The notes beneath the pieces were generated by a model. That model saw only the letters and a list, made by a program, of their open reading frames with translations, was not told the DNA's origin and did no database searches. A program made the translations under genes and the position numbers. Below, piece after piece: positions 19,210 to 29,225 of a stretch of DNA of 38,163 nt. This stretch comes from Planctomycetales bacterium (GTDB lineage Bacteria > Omnitrophota > Gorgyraeia > Gygaellales > Profunditerraquicolaceae). The stretch lies in NCBI GenBank assembly GCA_005239725.1, contig SBBM01000035.1, positions 1-38,163 of the forward strand. The letters are read 5' to 3'. Within the stretch, counting starts at the first letter, position 1; every line of letters starts with the position of its first letter.

Positions 19210-20876
19210 AACAATATCGCTCCCTTATCGGCAGAGCTGACCATCCTGGAATACCGTTTAAGATAACCTGTCTTGATTTTTGGCTCAATCGGTCTCCATC
19301 CCTTAAATCTTTTTTCTATTTCGGCCTTGTTTAATTTAACCTCTATTTTCCTGTTTGGTATGTCTATACTGATTATATCGTTATCCTTTAAAATGGCAAT
19401 GGGCCCGCCTGCCGAGGCCTCCGGTGAAATATGCCCGATGCAGGGGCCTTTTGTCCCGCCGGAAAACCTGCCGTCGGTAATAAGCGCAACGGAATCGGCT
19501 AACCCCAGACCGACGATTGCCGAGGTAGGGGCAAGCATTTCGCGCATGCCCGGGCCTCCTGCAGGGCCTTCGTAGCGGATTACGATAACTTCCCCACCTT
19601 TTATCTTACCGGCTAATATCGCCTTCATTGCATCTTCTTCCTGGTTAAATACGCGTGCTTTACCGCTAAACTTCATCATCTTAAGGCTTACTGCCGCCTG
19701 TTTAACCACTGCCCCCTGCGGCGCAAGATTGCCGGATAAAACCGCTAAGCCTCCCTGCTTATGGTATGCCTTATCAAACCTGCGGATGACATCATCATCA
19801 AAAATCCTGGCGTTATCCGCAATATCAAATGTCTTTTCTCCGCTCACGTTCAGCGTGTTGTTTAATTTATTCTTCAGGCGCTTCAAAACAGCCGGAATAC
19901 CGCCGGCATACTCCAAATCCTCCATAAAATGCGTTCCTGCCGGCTCTAAACTCGTAATATGAGGAGTCTTCTTGCTTATATCATCAAATGTTTTTAAATC
20001 CAGTCTTATCCCTGCTTCATTGGCAATGGCCATTAAATGTAAAACCGTATTGCTTGAACCTCCTAAAGCCATATCTACAGTAATCGCATTCTCCAGAGAA
20101 TCCTTGGTAATAATTTTTGAAGGAGTGATATTCTTTTTTACCAGTTCTACGATACGCTCGCCGCTGGCCTGGGCAATCCTGCGTTTCTTTGCTGAAATTG
20201 CCAAAGCTGTGCCGCAACCCGGTAACGACAGCCCAAGAGTTTCGGTAAGGCAGGCCATGGTATTTGCCGTATATAAACCCTGGCAGGAACCTGCGCCGGG
20301 GCAGGCCTCTATCTCCAGGCAAGTAAGCTCTTCCGGAGAAATTTCGCCTTTTTTCGCCTTCGCCACCGCTTCATAAGTGTCATGCACAAACGCAAGCTTC
20401 CTCTGGTTGTAGCGCCCGGAAATCATCGGGCCGGCAGTAACGATTATTGCCGGGATATTAAGGCGGGCTACCCCCATAAGCATACCGGGGGTAATCTTAT
20501 CGCAATTAGTCAGGCAGACAATGCCGTCCAACTGATGGGCATTGCAGACGGTTTCAATGCTATCGGCAACGATTTCCCGAAGCGCCAGGGGATAACACAT
20601 CCCCAGATGGCCCATGGCAATTCCGTCGCAAATACCGGGCACTCCGAAGAAGAAGGGAACTCCTCCGCCTGCGCATACCCCGCGCTCGATGTAGCGCTCC
20701 AGGTCGCGCATGCCGACGTGCCCCGGGATAAGGTCGGTAAAAGAAGTGGCTACGCCGATAAACGGCTTTTTAAAATCTTTCCTGCTTAAACCGGTCGCGT
20801 GCAGAAGCGCGCGGTGCGGAATACGTTCAATGCCCTTTTTAATTTTGTCTGACCGCATATCTTTTCTCCCTGGCAT
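19206..20876 (-). CDS. ilvD: Dihydroxy-acid dehydratase
   Basis: [56 protein letters not shown]; conventional start more likely the MRSDKIKKG Met (about 20858), first six residues come from inverted-repeat DNA. Confidence 0.95.
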   Translation of the reverse strand: MPGRKDMRSDKIKKGIERIPHRALLHATGLSRKDFKKPFIGVATSFTDLIPGHVGMRDLERYIERGVCAGGGVPFFFGVPGICDGIAMGHLGMCYPLALREIVADSIETVCNAHQLDGIVCLTNCDKITPGMLMGVARLNIPAIIVTAGPMISGRYNQRKLAFVHDTYEAVAKAKKGEISPEELTCLEIEACPGAGSCQGLYTANTMACLTETLGLSLPGCGTALAISAKKRRIAQASGERIVELVKKNITPSKIITKDSLENAITVDMALGGSSNTVLHLMAIANEAGIRLDLKTFDDISKKTPHITSLEPAGTHFMEDLEYAGGIPAVLKRLKNKLNNTLNVSGEKTFDIADNARIFDDDVIRRFDKAYHKQGGLAVLSGNLAPQGAVVKQAAVSLKMMKFSGKARVFNQEEDAMKAILAGKIKGGEVIVIRYEGPAGGPGMREMLAPTSAIVGLGLADSVALITDGRFSGGTKGPCIGHISPEASAGGPIAILKDNDIISIDIPNRKIEVKLNKAEIEKRFKGWRPIEPKIKTGYLKRYSRMVSSADKGAILL

Positions 20877-21096
20877 AATTTTGACAATTTTTTACGCTCC
20901 AGGGCGATTTTTTTACGCCAAAGGTCTTTCGCATTTCGGTGACTGCTGAACTCGCGCTTTTTGCCCTGCAAAAATCGCTCGGACAGCATCGCCATCCCGA
21001 GATTGCCCCGTCCTCGGCGGGGCCTCGAGATTCCCTCAATGCTTAAGCTGCTTTGGCGAAAATCGCCAGTCGCTCCAAAAATGTCAAAATCATGCC
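20872..21096. mobile_element. MITE-like element or remnant with imperfect terminal inverted repeats
   Basis: Left 20872-20923 GGCATAATTTTGACA...GGGCGATTTTTTTACGCCAAAG; right 21051-21096 reverse complement GGCATGATTTTGACA...TGGCGATTTTCGCCAAAG. Confidence 0.55.
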
Positions 21097-21123
21097 AAAA
21101 TATTTGTTGCGTTCATATTAAAA

Positions 21124-21780
21124 CTATATTTTACCTTCTGCAAGCAACGCATCTTTTCTATACATTTGCCTATTGTTAGCATTAAATTCATGTTTAACTT
21201 GAACAATCATTGACTCAATGCAATAAAGACGCCAATAAACAGGTACATAAACTCCTCGTGCCTTAGATTCAATTTGATAGCTTAAAACTAAGTGTCTTGC
21301 GTCAGCAGTTATCTTACATCCATCTTCTGAAGGCGAGAAATAGAAAGCGCGTTGCGTTGTATTAATATTCTTAAGATTATAGGTTTTACATTCAAGATAA
21401 GTAACCCTATTTTTCGGCTCCACTATTTCTATATCGGGATAACCTGTACTTTGCCGCCTTCCTGCCTTATTCTTCGGGGTATCCGCCTGTAATCCAATCT
21501 TGATGAGCGCATTTTTGACAAAAGGTTCTATGTAATTCCCAACTTCATTTGGGCGATTTGATTTTATGCCCTTAGCTTTTGCTTCTTTCCCGGAAATAAC
21601 TGCGGCTTCCGATAATTTTTCCAATAATAATCTATCCTCTTTATTTCCTCCATCAAAAGCTATAACTTTATACCCGGATATTGCTTTGATAGCAATGGGA
21701 AATGGGATATCTTGCAAGGGAGCCATAAATTTCTTTATAGTTTCTTCGAGCTGTTGAATATACTTTTCATCTTTTTGCAT
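21124..21780 (-). CDS. Putative type II restriction endonuclease (PD-(D/E)XK-like)
   Basis: 218 aa; STGYPDIEIVEPKNRVTYLECKTYNL = PD...ECK-type active-site pattern; immediately downstream of a DNA methyltransferase. Confidence 0.65.
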   Translation of the reverse strand: MQKDEKYIQQLEETIKKFMAPLQDIPFPIAIKAISGYKVIAFDGGNKEDRLLLEKLSEAAVISGKEAKAKGIKSNRPNEVGNYIEPFVKNALIKIGLQADTPKNKAGRRQSTGYPDIEIVEPKNRVTYLECKTYNLKNINTTQRAFYFSPSEDGCKITADARHLVLSYQIESKARGVYVPVYWRLYCIESMIVQVKHEFNANNRQMYRKDALLAEGKI

Positions 21781-21782
21781 AA

Positions 21783-23036
21783 TTAATCTTTCTTAAAAAT
21801 AAGTATATATTCTTTCTGCATTACATTATATAACCCGAATATAATTTTCTCTATTTTGCTGACCAATTTAAATCCTATCTTTACACACGTATCAATTGCT
21901 ATTTGAGTTGTATCTATTTCCTCACCCTGAAAAGTAACGTTACCTATAATCACCGTGCAATATTTCCCCTTTTTTAGTGCAGAATACATCTGTTTATATG
22001 CAATTTCCATATCATTATCATAAAGCTTAAATTTGTCTAGCCCCGTTCCCCGAACCCCTATAAAATCGTCAGATATCTTTCTTGAATCATAACCCAAAGC
22101 CTGCAAAGAATGTGCATCATTAGCGACATAATTTAATGCGATGGAATATGGCGGAGAAGTAATAATGCCATCTATAGATTCTGTATCCAAACTCAAATTC
22201 CTGATATCTCCTTTAAGGATTTTTGTTTTGCCTAGATTAAGGCCTAATTTCTTTTTAACCTCAATGTAATCGCGTAACGATTGAATCATTTTTTCTACAT
22301 TAGTATTAAATGAAAAGGTAAAATTTCTTCCTCTTCTCGAACTATCGCTATGTGCTACCATTTGTGCGATTGTAAAGAAATTTTTAACTTTTTCATTCTT
22401 AATTTTTTCTATCCGCCTGGAATCCGTTAAAATATCTTTCTTATTTTTTTCTATCTCGGAAATTACTTCCATTGATTCTGTCTTTACGCGAGATAACAAA
22501 TAGCAAAGTGGGGATATATCCACACCAATAAAATTGATTCCTAATAATTGACATTCCAATGCAGCAGTGCCGCTTCCCACAAACGGATCCAGCACAGTTT
22601 CCCCTTCCTTAATCTGCATTATATTCAATAAAGCGCGTATCATCTGCGGATGAAATTTACCCTTATAAGGATATACCCAATGCATCAGGTATTGATTGAC
22701 AGAAGTAGTTTGATTATATTTAATAATGTAATAATAATCTGTGATTACTCCATTTGTGGACTCAAAATAAGCTAATCGCCTTCGTAAAACATCTGATTCT
22801 CTAGGTGATGTAACCTCAAAAATCCGAAAATCATTAGTAACATGAAAATCCAACCCAAAAGAGAGCAGTTCTTTTTTCGCCAACGCCAATTCATATATAA
22901 ACTGCACATTTCGCAATAAAGAAAACCCTTTTTTTGCCTTTATAGATTCGAGTTCTTTTGTCTTCACTGAACTTTTCGTTCTATTTAAAGCGTGAAGGCT
23001 CTCTTGATCTTCTTTACCAAATAAATCTAATTGCAT
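21783..23036 (-). CDS. Site-specific DNA methyltransferase (SPPY-type, N4C/N6A)
   Basis: VLDPFVGSGTAALECQLLGINFIGVDISPL (SAM motif) and DGIITSPPYS (catalytic). ORF track start 23096 overlaps the aldolase; MQLDLFGKEDQ at 23036 is a more likely start. Confidence 0.85.
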   Translation of the reverse strand: MQLDLFGKEDQESLHALNRTKSSVKTKELESIKAKKGFSLLRNVQFIYELALAKKELLSFGLDFHVTNDFRIFEVTSPRESDVLRRRLAYFESTNGVITDYYYIIKYNQTTSVNQYLMHWVYPYKGKFHPQMIRALLNIMQIKEGETVLDPFVGSGTAALECQLLGINFIGVDISPLCYLLSRVKTESMEVISEIEKNKKDILTDSRRIEKIKNEKVKNFFTIAQMVAHSDSSRRGRNFTFSFNTNVEKMIQSLRDYIEVKKKLGLNLGKTKILKGDIRNLSLDTESIDGIITSPPYSIALNYVANDAHSLQALGYDSRKISDDFIGVRGTGLDKFKLYDNDMEIAYKQMYSALKKGKYCTVIIGNVTFQGEEIDTTQIAIDTCVKIGFKLVSKIEKIIFGLYNVMQKEYILIFKKD

Positions 23037-23052
23037 TTTAGACGTAGTCAAA

Positions 23053-24378
23053 TTAATCCGCCCCTTCGCCGTCATGCGCCACTTCTTCCTTCGCATGATG
23101 CTTGCGTATAATAACCCTTTTTAAAATCACGTATTTATCAACCAATTCCTTATTATTCACGGCCTTCAGCTGTTTAAAGAGAAACTCAAACTTCTCTTCG
23201 ATTTCCTGGGCAATGGCGTCCCGCATGCCTTGAGGCAGGCCCATTATCTCTTTTTTGAAAGGCCCGAGCGCTTTTTTGCGCGCCTTATAGAAAAACTGCT
23301 CGTCACTTTCCCCCTCTTTCCTTTCGGAGGCGGCATTAACCTTAAGCCATTCGTAAATCCGGCTCTTTAATTCCGGCGGAAAGTGCTTGCTTTCATAAAT
23401 CATATTCTGAAATTCCGTAGCCAGATGAACTTCGGCAGTCTCGCATTCGGCAAACTTGTGGAATGCCTCAGCAGGCAGAGTTGATGCGCCATGCTGCACT
23501 GCCCCGGCAAGGCCAAATTCTTCTCTTGCGATATCAGACAGGTTTTTGAGCGTATCAAAATCCAGTTTTACCTGGGCAACTGTCCCGTCGGGTAAAACTA
23601 CCCCCCCGTGGGAAGTCCCGGTCTGCACGCTAATCTTGCTGATGCCTGTCCGGCCCTTACGCAGCCTTTCCTGGTAGCCTTTCATAAATGCGCGCAAGTC
23701 TTCGGGCGTGGAATTCTTTGCCCCCACCTCGCCTATTTCTCCTCCAACAGAGACTTCTATCCCGCGCGGCTGTATCTGGCGGATAAACTGGGTCAATTTT
23801 GCGCATACATCATAATTATTAAATTGCTGCTTTGCCAAATCTGTTTTACTCAAATCAACCAAAGTAGAAGAGTCGATATCAATATTATAGAATCCTGCTG
23901 CAATCGCATCCGCCATTAATGCCTTTAAACTCTCCAGTTCCTTCTCAGGGTCCTCCTGGAATTTCTTGGCATTAGCCTGGAAATGGTCCCCCTGGATAAA
24001 AACCGGCCCCGAGAAACCTTCTCTTATCGCTGCAGCCAGGATTACGCTTGAATATTCAACGGGCGGCTGGTTGGTATAACCCATCTCGGACTTGGCGATC
24101 TCAAAGATAAAAGCCCCGGAATTATTCCTCTTCGCTACCCTGAACATTGCCCTGGCCAAATCATAGGTCATACTCCTCAAATTAAATGCCGGCACGGTAA
24201 AACCACTTAAACCACCCTTGCCCCGGGCAACATAAAACTGGTGAATGCTGGATAGATAAATGCCTTTTTTATAAGCCAGGCCCTGGACCTTTTTGGCCAG
24301 TTTTCTTTTGACACTTATGTCGTCGTTCATGATTAATTCCGTTGTGATTTTATCGATATCCAGCGGTCGCCTTCCCAT
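23053..24378 (-). CDS. Class II fructose-bisphosphate aldolase-family protein
   Basis: FTVPAFNLRSMTYDLARAMFRVA, FIQGDHFQ, GGEIGEVGAKNSTPE, GAVQHGASTLP. Confidence 0.82.
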   Translation of the reverse strand: MGRRPLDIDKITTELIMNDDISVKRKLAKKVQGLAYKKGIYLSSIHQFYVARGKGGLSGFTVPAFNLRSMTYDLARAMFRVAKRNNSGAFIFEIAKSEMGYTNQPPVEYSSVILAAAIREGFSGPVFIQGDHFQANAKKFQEDPEKELESLKALMADAIAAGFYNIDIDSSTLVDLSKTDLAKQQFNNYDVCAKLTQFIRQIQPRGIEVSVGGEIGEVGAKNSTPEDLRAFMKGYQERLRKGRTGISKISVQTGTSHGGVVLPDGTVAQVKLDFDTLKNLSDIAREEFGLAGAVQHGASTLPAEAFHKFAECETAEVHLATEFQNMIYESKHFPPELKSRIYEWLKVNAASERKEGESDEQFFYKARKKALGPFKKEIMGLPQGMRDAIAQEIEEKFEFLFKQLKAVNNKELVDKYVILKRVIIRKHHAKEEVAHDGEGAD

Positions 24379-24411
24379 TTCTAATTTCTCCTTCTCTAAA
24401 TAAGTTATTTG

Positions 24412-24858
24412 TTAATGTGCGCCCTTGCGCGCATTCCTCAATTCTTCAAGGTACGCCTTTGTCCTCTCCAATTCGTCGGTCAAATTCTTGATTTTTAGTA
24501 TGCACTTTATGCGCATAGAAACGTCAATACTGTCTATAGGCTTATTCAGGAAATCATCGGCCCCCGCGCTCAATGACATATCCTTTTCTTGAACATAGGC
24601 GGTAATCATAATTATAGGTATATTTTTTATGGTAATGTCTGCGTTACTGCGTATGCGGCGGCAGACTTCAATGCCGTCTAATCCGGGCATTTTAACATCC
24701 AGCAATAACACATCGGGCTTACGCTCGTTTTCCAGTATTGACTTAAGGGCATCGTCTCCCGTAGCAGCCAATTCAATTTCATGGCCTTCCTTGGCTAATA
24801 TCTTTCCCAGGCTCTCCCGCACATATTTTTCATCATCAACGATCATTACCAGGGCCAT
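24412..24858 (-). CDS. Stand-alone response-regulator receiver-domain protein
   Basis: MIVDDEKYVRE, VLLLDVKMPGLDG, ITAY, KPI; short coiled-coil tail, no output domain. Confidence 0.9.
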   Translation of the reverse strand: MALVMIVDDEKYVRESLGKILAKEGHEIELAATGDDALKSILENERKPDVLLLDVKMPGLDGIEVCRRIRSNADITIKNIPIIMITAYVQEKDMSLSAGADDFLNKPIDSIDVSMRIKCILKIKNLTDELERTKAYLEELRNARKGAH

Positions 24859-24869
24859 TCTTTCCTCCC

Positions 24870-25832
24870 TCAGGTTAGGATCCTGATTAACTTATAAAGG
24901 TTATCGGTATCAATTTCCTTCCTCCGGGTTGCAATTTCTAAATCTATGGTTATTAATTTATTTGAATTCAGCGCTACGGCCTTGTCCGTCTGACCTTTTA
25001 ATAAAGATTCAACTGCCGCCTGTCCCAGAGTCAAGGCTAAAGTGCGGCTGAAGGCAGTTGGCCTTCCCCCTCTCTGGATATGCCCTAACACAACTGCCCG
25101 CGTATCCAGTCCGGTCATTTCGTTTATTTTCTTGGCGATATCCGGGGCAGCCGCCGCGCCTTCGGCAACAACAATAATCCAGCTGATTTTTCCCCTTAAA
25201 TTTCCGTTAACAATATCATGGCACATATCTTCCAGGCTGTATTTTCTCTCAGGGATAATCGCATCCTCGCACCCTCCGGCCAGGGCAACCTCAAGGGCGA
25301 TAAACCCGGATTCCCTGCCCATTACCTCAACTACAAAAATCCTCTCCATGGAAGTTGCTGTATCGCGGATATTATCAATAGCATAAAGAGCGGTATTTAT
25401 AGCCGTATCCCAGCCGATAGTCGTATCTATGCCATTAATATCATTGTCAATAGACGCAGGTATTCCCATGCAGGGTACATTGTATCTTTTATAAAACTCA
25501 TGCAGCCCACGGAAACTTCCGTTACCTCCGATAACAATAAGGCCATCTATAGAATTCTTTTTTATTGTCTCCTCTGCCCTGTTCATACCTTCTTCAGTAT
25601 GGAACTGCGGGCAGCGCATCGTTTTTAAAATCGTACCACCTAAATCTATGATTCCTGAAACCGAACGGTGGTCAAATAATTTAAGCTCTTCGTTAATCAG
25701 GCCCCAATATCCGTGGAATACGCCCATTACTTCCAGCTTGGCGTTTACGGCGGTGCGCACAACAGCGCGTATCGCCGCATTCATCCCCGGAGCATCACCA
25801 CCCGTAGTTAAGACAGCTATCCTTTTTATCAT
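24870..25832 (-). CDS. pfkA: 6-phosphofructokinase
   Basis: IAVLTTGGDAPGMNAAIRAV, VIGGNGSFRG, IPASIDNDINGIDTTIGWDTA, MGRESGFIAL, GHIQRGGRPTAFSR. Confidence 0.93.
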   Translation of the reverse strand: MIKRIAVLTTGGDAPGMNAAIRAVVRTAVNAKLEVMGVFHGYWGLINEELKLFDHRSVSGIIDLGGTILKTMRCPQFHTEEGMNRAEETIKKNSIDGLIVIGGNGSFRGLHEFYKRYNVPCMGIPASIDNDINGIDTTIGWDTAINTALYAIDNIRDTATSMERIFVVEVMGRESGFIALEVALAGGCEDAIIPERKYSLEDMCHDIVNGNLRGKISWIIVVAEGAAAAPDIAKKINEMTGLDTRAVVLGHIQRGGRPTAFSRTLALTLGQAAVESLLKGQTDKAVALNSNKLITIDLEIATRRKEIDTDNLYKLIRILT

Positions 25833-25862
25833 TACCGCATTTTGAGCACAAAAAGTTTTTAT

Positions 25863-25946
25863 CTAGGAAAATCCCGCCGCTTTTTGGCAGGACATCCCCG
25901 GCGCGTCCCCGCCGGTTGTAAGGACCGCGATTCGTTTTATCGCCAT
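25863..25946 (-). pseudogene. Truncated remnant of a second phosphofructokinase N-terminus
   Basis: MAIKRIAVLTTGGDAPGMSCQKAAGFS*; IKRIAVLTTGGDAPGM identical in protein to the downstream pfkA start but diverged at synonymous DNA positions. Confidence 0.8.
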
Positions 25947-25950
25947 AAGC

Positions 25951-27207
25951 TCAGGTACCCATCTCCCAGCTTGACAAGTATTTCTTCTGTTCAGGGGTTA
26001 AAGTGTCAATTTTTGCGCCCATTGATTTCAACTTAAGGCGGGCGATATTCTTATCTATTTCTTCGGGGACTTTATAAACATCATTTCTCAGCTTTTTATG
26101 GTTTTTGCTCATGTATTCGGCGCTCAATGCCTGATTCGCAAAGGACATATCCATGACCTGAGCAGGATGCCCTTCTGCCGCGGCCAGGTTTATAAGCCGG
26201 CCTTCGCCCAACAAATAAATCCTCCGCCCGTCTTTTAAGGTATACTCATCCACAAAATCGCGCGTAGACCTCTTGGCCTTGCTTATTTTTTCTAACCCCG
26301 GGATATCTATCTCAACATTAAAATGCCCAGAGTTTGAGACTATCGCACCGTCCTTCATTATTGCAAAATGCTCACGCCGGATTACATTAATATCTCCGGT
26401 TACAGTAACGAACACATCGCCTATTTTCGCGGCATCCTTTATCGGCATAACGCTAAAACCGTCCATACATGCCTCTAAAGCGCGCAAGGGGTTAACTTCA
26501 ACCACAATAACTTTTGAACCCAGGCCTTTGGCGCGCATGGCCACTCCCTTGCCGCACCAGCCATAACCGCAGACCACAACATTGGCTCCCGCCAAAAGTT
26601 TATTTGTAGAACGGATTATCCCGTCAATGGTAGATTGGCCGGTGCCGTAACGGTTATCGAATAAATACTTGCTCTGGGCATCGTTAACCGCGATAATCGG
26701 GTACCTTAATTTACTCTGATTGGCCAGGGCCTTTAACCTGATAACGCCGGTAGTCGTTTCTTCGGTTCCCCCAACGATGTTGCGATAAACCGAAGGCAAC
26801 GCCTGATGAATGGCGCTTACTAAATCCGCGCCGTCATCCATAGTAATATCCGGCTTAACCCTGAGCACGGATTTTATATGTTCGTGGTATATCCTGGTGC
26901 CTTCGCCCTTGATGGCAAATACCGGTATTTTAAGATGCTCTACCAGAGACGCGGCAACGTCATCCTGAGTAGATAAAGGATTTGAAGCACAGAGGGTAAC
27001 ATCCGCACCTCCTGATTTCAATACCTCGGACAAAACCGCGGTTTCGGTCGTAACGTGCAAACAACAGGCTATTTTTAGGCCCTTCAAAGGCCTTTCTTTT
27101 CTGAAACGCTCGGCAATCAAACCCAAAACAGGCATATTGTTACGTGCCCATTCAATCCTCAATGCCCCTTTTTTAGCTAATTTTATATCCTTGATGTCGT
27201 AATTCAT
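25951..27207 (-). CDS. ahcY: Adenosylhomocysteinase
   Basis: [51 protein letters not shown]-term Lys/Tyr. Confidence 0.94.
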   Translation of the reverse strand: MNYDIKDIKLAKKGALRIEWARNNMPVLGLIAERFRKERPLKGLKIACCLHVTTETAVLSEVLKSGGADVTLCASNPLSTQDDVAASLVEHLKIPVFAIKGEGTRIYHEHIKSVLRVKPDITMDDGADLVSAIHQALPSVYRNIVGGTEETTTGVIRLKALANQSKLRYPIIAVNDAQSKYLFDNRYGTGQSTIDGIIRSTNKLLAGANVVVCGYGWCGKGVAMRAKGLGSKVIVVEVNPLRALEACMDGFSVMPIKDAAKIGDVFVTVTGDINVIRREHFAIMKDGAIVSNSGHFNVEIDIPGLEKISKAKRSTRDFVDEYTLKDGRRIYLLGEGRLINLAAAEGHPAQVMDMSFANQALSAEYMSKNHKKLRNDVYKVPEEIDKNIARLKLKSMGAKIDTLTPEQKKYLSSWEMGT

Positions 27208-27230
27208 TTAGTCTCCTTTAAAATATATTT

Positions 27231-27278
27231 TAGCGTATGGTTTAAACTAACCGCTATACGCTCTACGCTATACGCTAA
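27231..27278. repeat. TAGCGTA-unit inverted repeat element between metK 3' end and ahcY
   Basis: TAGCGTATGGTTTAAACTAACCGCTATACGCTCTACGCTATACGCTA. Confidence 0.8.
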
Positions 27279-27281
27279 TTT

Positions 27282-28445
27282 TTATAGTCTGGCTGCTTGT
27301 TTTTTAAGGGTATCTACTTTATCCAAAACCTCCCAGGTAAAACCCGGTTCTGTCCTGCCGAAATGGCCGTAGGTGGCTGTATTCCTGTATATGGGGCGCA
27401 AAAGATTCAAAGCCTTAATAATCCCCCTGGGGGTAAAGTCAAAATTATCCCTGAGCAATTTTGTGTAAGCGGCTTCGGAAAATTTACCGGTCCCGTAAGT
27501 CTCTATCTTTATGGAAAGAGGCTCGGCCTTACCGATAACATAAGACAACTGTATCTGGAATCTCTCCGCCAGGCCTGCTGCCACGATATTCTTGGCAACA
27601 TATCTTGCCATGTAAGCAGCTGAACGGTCAACCTTGGTTGGGTCTTTCCCTGAAAAAGCGCCGCCACCATGCGGGACTGCCCCGCCGTAAGTATCCACGA
27701 TTATTTTCCTGCCGGTCATCCCCGTATCCGATTGCGGCCCACCGACAACAAACTTGCCGGTTTGATTCACGTAATATTTTGTATTTTTATCAATTAAATT
27801 CTTTAGCACTGGCCTGGCAATTACCTCAATAAGTTCATTGCGCGCTTTTGACGTGATGCGTTCCCCGCTTTTATCCAGAATGTCTTCCGTGTGCTGACAG
27901 GCAAGAACCACGGAATCAACCCTGAAAGGCTTGCCGTTCTTATACTCCAGGGTAACCTGTGACTTTCCGTCGGGCCCGAGATACTTTAAGATTCCTTTTT
28001 TACGCACATCGCTCATACGCTTAACCAGTTTATGGGCCAGGGATATTGCTAAAGGCATTAATTCCTCGGTCTCATTACAGGCATAGCCAAACATAATCCC
28101 CTGATCTCCCGCGCCTCCGGTATCCACCCCCTGGGCAATATCCGCAGACTGGCAGTGTATGGCATTAAGTATGGCGCAGGTATGAAAATCGAACCCGTAT
28201 TTAGGATGAGTATAGCCTATTTCCTCTATAACTTTCCGGGCAACATTATGCACGTCAACGTAAGTATGGGTAGTTACCTCTCCTCCGACAATCAACAAAC
28301 CCATGGTTACATAAGTCTCGCAGGCAACCCTTCCTTTAGGGTCATTATTAAGAACCTCATCCAATACCGCATCGGAAATCTGGTCGCAGAGCTTATCCGG
28401 ATGCCCCTCGGAAACCGACTCTGAAGTAAAGAAATACCTTTCCAT
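27282..28445 (-). CDS. metK: S-adenosylmethionine synthetase
   Basis: [55 protein letters not shown]. Confidence 0.96.
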   Translation of the reverse strand: MERYFFTSESVSEGHPDKLCDQISDAVLDEVLNNDPKGRVACETYVTMGLLIVGGEVTTHTYVDVHNVARKVIEEIGYTHPKYGFDFHTCAILNAIHCQSADIAQGVDTGGAGDQGIMFGYACNETEELMPLAISLAHKLVKRMSDVRKKGILKYLGPDGKSQVTLEYKNGKPFRVDSVVLACQHTEDILDKSGERITSKARNELIEVIARPVLKNLIDKNTKYYVNQTGKFVVGGPQSDTGMTGRKIIVDTYGGAVPHGGGAFSGKDPTKVDRSAAYMARYVAKNIVAAGLAERFQIQLSYVIGKAEPLSIKIETYGTGKFSEAAYTKLLRDNFDFTPRGIIKALNLLRPIYRNTATYGHFGRTEPGFTWEVLDKVDTLKKQAARL

Positions 28446-29200
28446 TACGCCTTCCTCCTTTTAGTTGCGATTTCTATTAATTTCTTATAAGTCTGGAGCC
28501 TTCCGATATCGCACCAGAGTTTCCTGAAAACAAACCCGCAAACTTTTTCTTTGCTAATAAGCCAGCTTATATAATTACCTGCGGCATCGCAAGAATTCCC
28601 GGAACTAGCCAGGTATTCTTTTATCAAGCCTAATTTCTGGCGGGGAAAATAGTACAGGCACGTTGCGATCAGGCTGGATTTTGGCTTTAGCGGCTTCTCG
28701 GTAAAATCCCTTATCTGCCTTTTTCTATCCAAACTAACCACGCCGTAATGCCGTGCTTCAATTTTGTCCCGGATATCGAATACGCCGATCGTTAGCCAAG
28801 GTTTATTTTTTTGGGCAAAGCGGACGAAGTCCTCAAACGGCTCTTCAAAGAAGTTATCTCCGCCTAAAACCAGGAAGTCATCTGCAGCGGCATTTGCTTC
28901 TCTGCTGAAAACAAAATCCATATCCCCGATTGCCCCCAACCTCTCTTCGGGACTTTCGGTCAGGTCATTTACAATCCTGATTTTGCCGCCCATCAATCCT
29001 TTTTTCCATGCCGAAAGCTGCTTAAAAAAACGCGCATTAGTTACGACAATAATCTCTGAAACGTCGTCAAGCCGCTCGACCTTCTCCAGTAAATATTCGA
29101 TAATCGGCTTATTGTTTACTTTCAAGAGCGGCTTAGGGATATTCCTCGTATAAGGATAAAGCCTCGTACCATAGCCGGCAGCCAAAATTAAAACCTTCAC
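28445..29200 (-). CDS. Sugar-phosphate nucleotidyltransferase
   Basis: [42 protein letters not shown]. Confidence 0.9.
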   Translation of the reverse strand: MKVLILAAGYGTRLYPYTRNIPKPLLKVNNKPIIEYLLEKVERLDDVSEIIVVTNARFFKQLSAWKKGLMGGKIRIVNDLTESPEERLGAIGDMDFVFSREANAAADDFLVLGGDNFFEEPFEDFVRFAQKNKPWLTIGVFDIRDKIEARHYGVVSLDRKRQIRDFTEKPLKPKSSLIATCLYYFPRQKLGLIKEYLASSGNSCDAAGNYISWLISKEKVCGFVFRKLWCDIGRLQTYKKLIEIATKRRKA

Positions 29201-29225
29201 CCCGCTCTTCCTTTCTTAATACCGT

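Noticed and set aside
20786-21039. Minus ORFs of 69 and 66 aa upstream of ilvD
   Set aside because: Overlap ilvD and the inverted-repeat element; peptide composition looks like translated repeat DNA.
20877-21123. T-box or leucine/valine attenuator upstream of ilvD
   Set aside because: No T-box motif or run of branched-chain codons seen; the spacer is explained better by the inverted-repeat element.
27207-27282. Possible SAM/SAH riboswitch near metK-ahcY
   Set aside because: The spacer is only about 75 nt and is occupied by the TAGCGTA repeat; metK directly abuts the nucleotidyltransferase gene.
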